Positions 58,847 to 64,000 of a DNA stretch of 64,000 nucleotides are shown piece by piece. The first letter of the stretch is position 1; the number at the start of each line of letters is the position of its first letter. A program made the translations under genes and the position numbers. The notes under the pieces are model-generated. The model was given only the letters and a program-made list of their open reading frames with translations, was not told where the DNA came from and did no database searches. The stretch covers positions 55,001 to 119,000 of the forward strand of contig JAMPIV010012173.1 of the NCBI GenBank assembly GCA_024509875.1. The letters run 5' to 3'. This DNA is from Oreohelix idahoensis (lineage: Eukaryota; Mollusca; Gastropoda; Stylommatophora; Oreohelicidae).

Positions 58847-59143
58847 CTCTATGTGCAGCATGTCTTTATGTCATTAAACGTAATTGGGACGAGAAGTGAG
58901 GAGAAGTTGCTGGCGTTGGTCAGGGCACATCCTGAGAAAAAACAAGTGATAGCTTTACACGGCAATCCTTTTTCTGGAATCCTTAGACTAAGTAGAGCGT
59001 GGTTTCAGCGCGGTTGTCCAAATTTTTTCGAAGCAGAGAAACAGACTGCAGATGAACGTGGGGATCTGAGACTCCTTATAAGTAACTTTCATTGTGATGT
59101 TGAGAAGCTGATATCACTACCCCAGGCACATCCATCTCACTGA
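58847..59143 (+). CDS. Candidate 3'-terminal host exon, unknown protein
   Basis: An open stretch of 98 codons starts right after a good splice acceptor (TTAGTCTTTGATTTTCAG, AG at 58845-58846) and ends with TGA at 59141-59143. It reads EEKLLALVRAHPEKKQVIAL, HGNPFSGILRLSRAWFQRG and ADERGDLRLLISNFHCDVEK. Composition is balanced and richer in GC than its surroundings, without repeat character or transposon motifs. An AATAAA lies about 100 bp downstream (about 59240). A donor-side partner exon is not visible in the window. I do not recognise the family. It could equally be an unclassified transposon ORF or a chance frame. Confidence 0.35.
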   Translation, partial: LYVQHVFMSLNVIGTRSEEKLLALVRAHPEKKQVIALHGNPFSGILRLSRAWFQRGCPNFFEAEKQTADERGDLRLLISNFHCDVEKLISLPQAHPSH

Positions 59144-59944
59144 AGTTAAAAAGAAGTAAGTTTGTTACTAATTTACTCTCGCATACTGCTGTTTGTTATA
59201 CTGGATTAAGTAATTAAGTTTGTCCTTTTTAAATTAAGTTAATAAATAAGTGCATCTGTAGCTTTATATTAGAATGTGATAAATAGAGCAATTAGTTGTT
59301 ACTGTATTAGCAGTTGCTCTTATTTTTCACTCTTTACATGTTTTTTAATGTACTGTGGGGAAATGTGGGGGGGGGGGGCGCTGGGAACATGCCATGGGAG
59401 CAAAAGGGGCGGTGACCCGAACAAGTTTTGGAAACACTGCCTTAGAGCAAGAGAAATAGAAAGAGACCAAACAACACAGGGAGACGAGAATTGGAGACAG
59501 ACGAGAATGGGGTGAAGAAGAAACTCTTTCATATTTAATTATCATAACTTTATTTCCCGTCATTTTTAGAAAGTCGATATACATACTCAGTGGTGATAAC
59601 TGCTGCTCACTTTCAGTGATGTTACTGAAAACCAGTGGCATAACTACAGTATAAGAGGGTCTCAGGAACACATCAAATGGGGGTTCTCCTTATATACGAG
59701 CCAACAACTAAATTAATATACTGCAGGGAACGATCCCGATCTATGTGACGGAGGGAGGTGATAAAAAAATCATCTTCCAGGGATATTTCCAACTAGCCCT
59801 TTTCCATTTGCATTGGAAAGCACGGTGTCCACACGATTACACATATTTCTAATGCGTTCCAGTGACAATCTAGCTTACTAGGTATCTCTCATTCTTGAAC
59901 TGCATAAGAGAGGAATGCGATGTTTTTTGTTTTTTTTAACATTC
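59144..59944. other. No gene recognised
   Basis: Contains an AATAAA near 59240 (possible poly-A signal of the candidate exon) and a poly-G run at 59367-59378. The frames at 59276-59515 and its complement have no motif. Confidence 0.5.
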
Positions 59945-60220
59945 TTCTTCTTCTTCTTCGTACACTCTCAGACGTCCACTTGAATGTTTTCAAAGAAAGC
60001 AGTAGTCAGTTTGAGGCTATTTGAATCACCGTAAAGCTTTTCCACGAAAGGAGCTGGCGTCGGCCATATGCACTTTCTCTGTACCGCATATAAGGGGCAA
60101 CTTTGAAGCAGATGTTCAGCAGTCATTTTATCAGTGCCACAGTTACACTGATCGGTAGTTCCTATCTTTAGCTTGTTGAACAGATGGTTGTCGTGAAACG
60201 AGTTGTGTAAACCCACTTCT
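59945..60220 (-). pseudogene. LINE RNase H C-terminal tail
   Basis: The minus strand, 60216 to 59968, is open for 82 codons: FHDNHLFNKLKIGTTDQCN, CGTDKMTAEHLLQSCPLY, PFVEKLYGDSNSLKLTTAFF. The C.C...H....C pattern is intact. It ends at TGA and a (GAA)n tail (59943-59960). 5'-truncated. The 3' 90 bp recur as an insertion at 62712-62806. Confidence 0.88.
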
Positions 60221-61227
<1,007 letters not shown>

Positions 61228-61403
61228 AATCATATGTAAACTTACAAATCCATTACATTCCATTTTTCAACATTCGCCCTTCAGCACAAGAGTAGATAGG
61301 GTATATACTAAATAAATAATAAGGAAATTGTATTTGAAGACTTGTCAATTTTATCACTGTTAAGTAAAATCTGTTTCCTTGTCTTAATATCACAGTTAGT
61401 TAC

Positions 61404-61596
61404 ACAGCGGAGATGGCAAGTTATGTCGGTCTCCTCTCTACTAATTTTTCGAGATCCGATCATTCACAGCCGTAACTAGTTTGTGATACCAGTAGTTCTC
61501 TCAGACACTGGGACTTCACCATTTTCTGCAGAAATTCTATTTCTGTAATTGTCAGTACTATACTGATCCAAGAGCCAATAAAAACCTCACGCCACA
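61404..61596 (+). mobile_element. Probable 3' part of the 5' LTR of the Gypsy element
   Basis: It ends CTCACGCCACA with an AATAAAA 20 bp earlier (61577), directly before a primer-binding-site-like sequence. It matches 21985-22130. The LTR start was not found, so the left coordinate is only where similarity becomes visible. Confidence 0.5.
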
Positions 61597-61597
61597 C

Positions 61598-61617
61598 TGG
61601 GGGCTCGTTCCTGGGAT
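61598..61617 (+). promoter_or_regulatory. Possible tRNA-Pro-like primer-binding site
   Basis: TGGGGGCTCGT at 61598-61608 equals the first 11 bases complementary to a tRNA-Pro 3' end, the primer known from MLV-type elements; the following bases (TCCTGGGAT) match only with a gap. It lies 2 bp after the proposed LTR end and 286 bp before gag. Confidence 0.45.
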
Positions 61618-61883
61618 ATTTCTGTATATCTTGAGCCATACTTAGTCTATTCATCTTCTACTAACTCTATCTTGTGCCACCCATAGATAACTAAAGAAAC
61701 AAATTTTTGAGAAAATTCTATAATAGGATTTTGTATTGTTTTCTTAAGAGGAGTACCATTTAGTACTCAGTAAATAGTTGATGCTCACAAAGTTGCACGG
61801 AAATTATTTGTTCATTTAAATTAATTAAGTTTAATTATAATATTTGGATATAGTAAATTTACATACCCTATCTAAGTAACGCA

Positions 61884-63189
61884 ATGGCTGATCTAGTGAA
61901 GTTCAGAACTGCGATCATGCAGATGGGTAACGAATTAAATATGACAGGTGAGGCTCTTACTCAGTATGTCACAACAGAAGTGGACAAACACATGGATAAG
62001 GAAGAAATAAAATTGCAAGTAGAAGCGGAAATAGAAGCCAAAAGACTGGAAGCTGAGAGAGAAGACAAAAGACGGAAAGCTGAGAGAGAAACCAAAAGAT
62101 TAGAAATTGAAGCCAAGAAATGGGAGGCTAAAAATGAGGCAAAGAAATTGAAGCTGAGGAAAGGAAATTACAAGCAGAGAGAGACCATCAGTTGAGGTTA
62201 AAAGAGCTTGAAATTCAGGCAAATACTGGCAATCATGGTGGTAACTGACCTCACTCTGAGAGTAGCTCCAGCCAGAGCACCTCAAGTGGAGCCATGAATT
62301 TTCATCTGGACCCATTTGTTGAGAAAGAAGATGCCATTGAGTCGTACCTGGATAGATATGAAAGACTTGCCACTACCTATGGCTTAGGGAAAGAAAAGTG
62401 GAGTCTTAAACTATCTCAGGGATTGAGAGGTGTTGCCTACGATGTATATTTGAAGCTCTCAAGAGATGACCAGGAAGATTATGAAGTCCTGAAGCAGGCA
62501 CTGCTTGTGAGATATGAAAAAAACTCAGAATCATATAGAAAGAAATTCCGAACAGCTAAACTTCTTCCAGGAGAAAACTATCACCAATTCTCTGCTAGAT
62601 TAGAAACCTATTTGGAAAAATGGAGTAGTTTAGGAAAGAATCAGGATCTGAAAGAAATGATAATGATGGAGCAAGTGAAAGAGTCCATGCCTCAAGAAAT
62701 GAGGAAGTTTATCATTCTTCTTCTTCTCCGTACACTCTCAGACGTCCACTTGAATATTCTCAAAGAAAGCAGTAGTCAGTTTGAGGCTATTTGAATCCCC
62801 GTAAAGGAGCAGAGAGATTGGAAGATATTGTGACGGTTGCTGAAAGATATCAAGCAGCTCAGGCAGAATTATTAGGAAATAGGAAGAAGCAGGGTGAAAA
62901 CTTCCAATCACCACAAAACTATTCCAAATATGAACAAAAGGACCATACCACAAGGAACAAACAAAGATTTGACCAAAAGGACAAAAACCCTCTAAGATCG
63001 AATAAGACACCTTACCGGAAGGAAGGAAAGTGGTGTAAAACTTGTCTAACGAGTAACCACAATACTGCAGACTGCAGAAGGAAGAACCCTCCTTATAACG
63101 CTGCTTGTCTCACAACAGGGAACAAGGGAAGGAAGGAACTGGCAGTTAGTCAGAATGACCTCCATCACCCCCTGTCTGTGAGGAAGTGA
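61884..63189 (+). pseudogene. Gag with SCAN-like capsid region and zinc knuckle
   Basis: ATG 61884 (MADLVKFRTAIMQMGNELNM). Coiled coil of Lys/Glu/Arg repeats to about 62150, where a one-base loss shifts the frame; a TGA follows at about 62246. Capsid-like region 62294-62710: EDAIESYLDRYERLATTYGL, YEVLKQALLVRYEKNSESYR, PGENYHQFSARLETYLEKW. A 95-bp LINE tail interrupts it at 62712-62806. Then GAERLEDIVTVAERYQAAQA and a CCHC knuckle C-x2-C-x4-H-x4-C in WCKTCLTSNHNTADC (about 63032-63075), which binds RNA. The 35716 gag lacks this knuckle. Confidence 0.88.
62712..62806 (-). mobile_element. LINE 3'-tail fragment inserted in gag
   Basis: ATTCTTCTTCTTCTCCGTAC and the following 70 bp match 59945-60035 with few changes, in minus orientation with its (GAA)n tail at the left. 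The right junction overlaps GTAAAG shared with gag. It is only 95 bp long and shifts the gag frame. A clear target duplication is not visible. Confidence 0.88.
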
Positions 63190-63461
63190 TAAGTAATGGC
63201 ACTAAAATTCAGTGCTTATATGATTCCGGATTGGAATTCGACTCAGTCGTGAGTGCTACCCTAGTGCACCCTGATCAACGTACCACAGAAACAGTGGACA
63301 TACAAGGGGCAATGCAGGGAACCGGCACCATGACACTTCCCATAGCAAGGATCAACGTGAGAACTCGCTATGTGGAAGGAGTGATCCGAGCAGCAGTGAG
63401 TGATGATCTTATATACCCGCTGGTAATAGGATGTAAATATGTCTTTTTGGTGACCCAATAA
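63186..63461 (+). pseudogene. Retropepsin-like protease
   Basis: IQCLYDSGLEFDSVVSATLV carries the DSG active-site triad (about 63220-63228), then TVDIQGAMQGTGTMTLPIAR and YPLVIGCKYVFL. The hydrophobic-hydrophobic-Gly flap partner near the end (LVIG) is typical. The frame ends at 63459 and a shifted frame (NHTRSSTKKEEGD) continues the linker. Confidence 0.82.
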
Positions 63462-63472
63462 AACCTGTTGTC

Positions 63473-63930
63473 ATGGCAGCAAACCATACCAGGTCGAGCA
63501 CCAAAAAGGAGGAGGGAGATCCAATAAACATTTATCATATAAAGATGAAAAAGGATCAAACAGCAGACAGCACATTGAAGCCTTGTTTTGGCAAATTGCC
63601 AAAGGCCCATAACCCTCCAGAGAAAGGAGACTACTATATGGAAAATGGCCTACTCTACAGACAAGCTGGAAAAGGACCTAAAGGGCATGGACAGCTGGTA
63701 GTGCCAAATCTCTACAGGGAGGAAATTATGGAGCAAGAGCATGCTACATCAGGCAGTGGTCACAGAGGAAAAGGGTCACTGGTCAAAATATAGCATTGCG
63801 ATATTACTGGCTAGGAATAATTGAAGACATAAGTTGGTATATGAAATCCTGTTCAGAATGTAACCAGGTAACCTCATTCAGAAGCGTAGACCAGTTACAG
63901 GACCTAGGGAAGCATTGTTGCGGACGTAGG
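63473..63930 (+). pseudogene. PR-IN linker and integrase zinc finger (partial)
   Basis: Reads DSTLKPCFGKLPKAHNPPEK, YYMENGLLYRQAGKGPKG, VVPNLYREEIMEQEHA and SGHRGKGS, the upstream half of the HHCC finger (two His). After a frameshift at 63790 it continues RYYWLGIIEDISWYMKSCSE with C-x2-C (CSEC) completing the finger. The first core Asp is not reached clearly before degenerate, A-rich sequence (63900-64000). Confidence 0.82.
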
Positions 63931-64000
63931 CCCACCAAGAAAACACACAAGAGAAAACAACAAGTAGATGCAGTGATAAAGAGAAAACAAAATCATCACA

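Larger units (their letters stand above)
61884..64000 (+). mobile_element. Gmr1-like Ty3/Gypsy element 2, gag-PR-IN, runs off the right edge
   Basis: Gag, protease and the integrase N-terminus follow each other with no RT or RNase H between protease (ends about 63460) and integrase finger (from about 63640). As in the 35716-39858 element this implies integrase-before-RT order; RT would lie beyond 64000. The element has frameshifts and a LINE fragment in gag. Confidence 0.85.

Noticed and set aside
63186..63793. Deletion of RT/RNase H between protease and integrase
   Set aside because: The other element (35716-39858) shows the same PR-IN adjacency with RT placed after IN, so native Gmr1-like order is the simpler reading. 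Downstream sequence would settle it.

Overview
This is eukaryotic DNA, almost certainly animal. It is AT-rich and full of long microsatellites, tRNA-headed SINEs, LINE fragments and Tc1/mariner, hAT-like and LTR elements. I see no operons, ribosome-binding sites, rRNA, tRNA genes or CRISPR. The mix of Gmr1-like Gypsy elements, RTE-like LINEs and SINEs sharing a 3' domain resembles marine-invertebrate (for example gastropod) genomes. That species guess rests on memory of similar repeats, not on a search. I found no convincing intact host gene. One possible 3'-terminal host exon lies at 58847-59143.

Layout. 1-4.2 kb: decayed LINE 3' ends on the minus strand, one carrying a SINE whose junction has become a 111-bp minisatellite; an extreme poly-G run (1050-1210); and a short TIR element. 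4.4-9 kb: a 25-bp minisatellite, a probable solo LTR (4689-6849), a LINE 3' end whose coding sequence expanded into a 40-bp minisatellite, and a hAT-type MITE. 9.6-22.4 kb: compound GACA/GATA arrays, a solo LTR with perfect target duplication (11738-14190), more LINE 3' ends, SINEs and a second MITE. 23.3-30.5 kb: a second solo LTR of the same family, inverted (23334-25211), then a three-layer nest in which a LINE is split by a Tc1 element that is itself split by a third solo LTR.

30.5-43 kb: two Gmr1-like Ty3/Gypsy elements in divergent orientation. One is a minus-strand gag (31781-32970). The other is a plus-strand gag-protease-integrase-RT-RNase H copy (35716-39858). Each is close to a (TA)n array, and the pair is bracketed by a direct repeat about 12 kb apart. 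A full-length SINE with a perfect 12-bp target duplication sits at 40098-40410. 43.1-48.8 kb: a fairly long RTE-like LINE, a near-identical copy of its 3' end, and a chimera of two LINE families. 52-55.7 kb: two defective mariner elements in opposite orientation, with SINEs beside them. 57.7-64 kb: a 22-bp minisatellite, a SINE, the candidate host exon, a LINE 3' end, and a second gag-protease-integrase Gmr1-like element that runs off the right edge and has a LINE tail fragment in its gag.

There is no cooperating gene system here. The biology is layered transposition: which element landed in which, and what decay followed. All coding regions except the two weak host candidates are relics with stops, frameshifts, deletions or lost catalytic residues. 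The most interesting points are the copia-like pol order (integrase before RT) in Gypsy-type elements, the target-duplication-verified solo LTR family, and a SINE that appears to share its 3' tail with a resident LINE.
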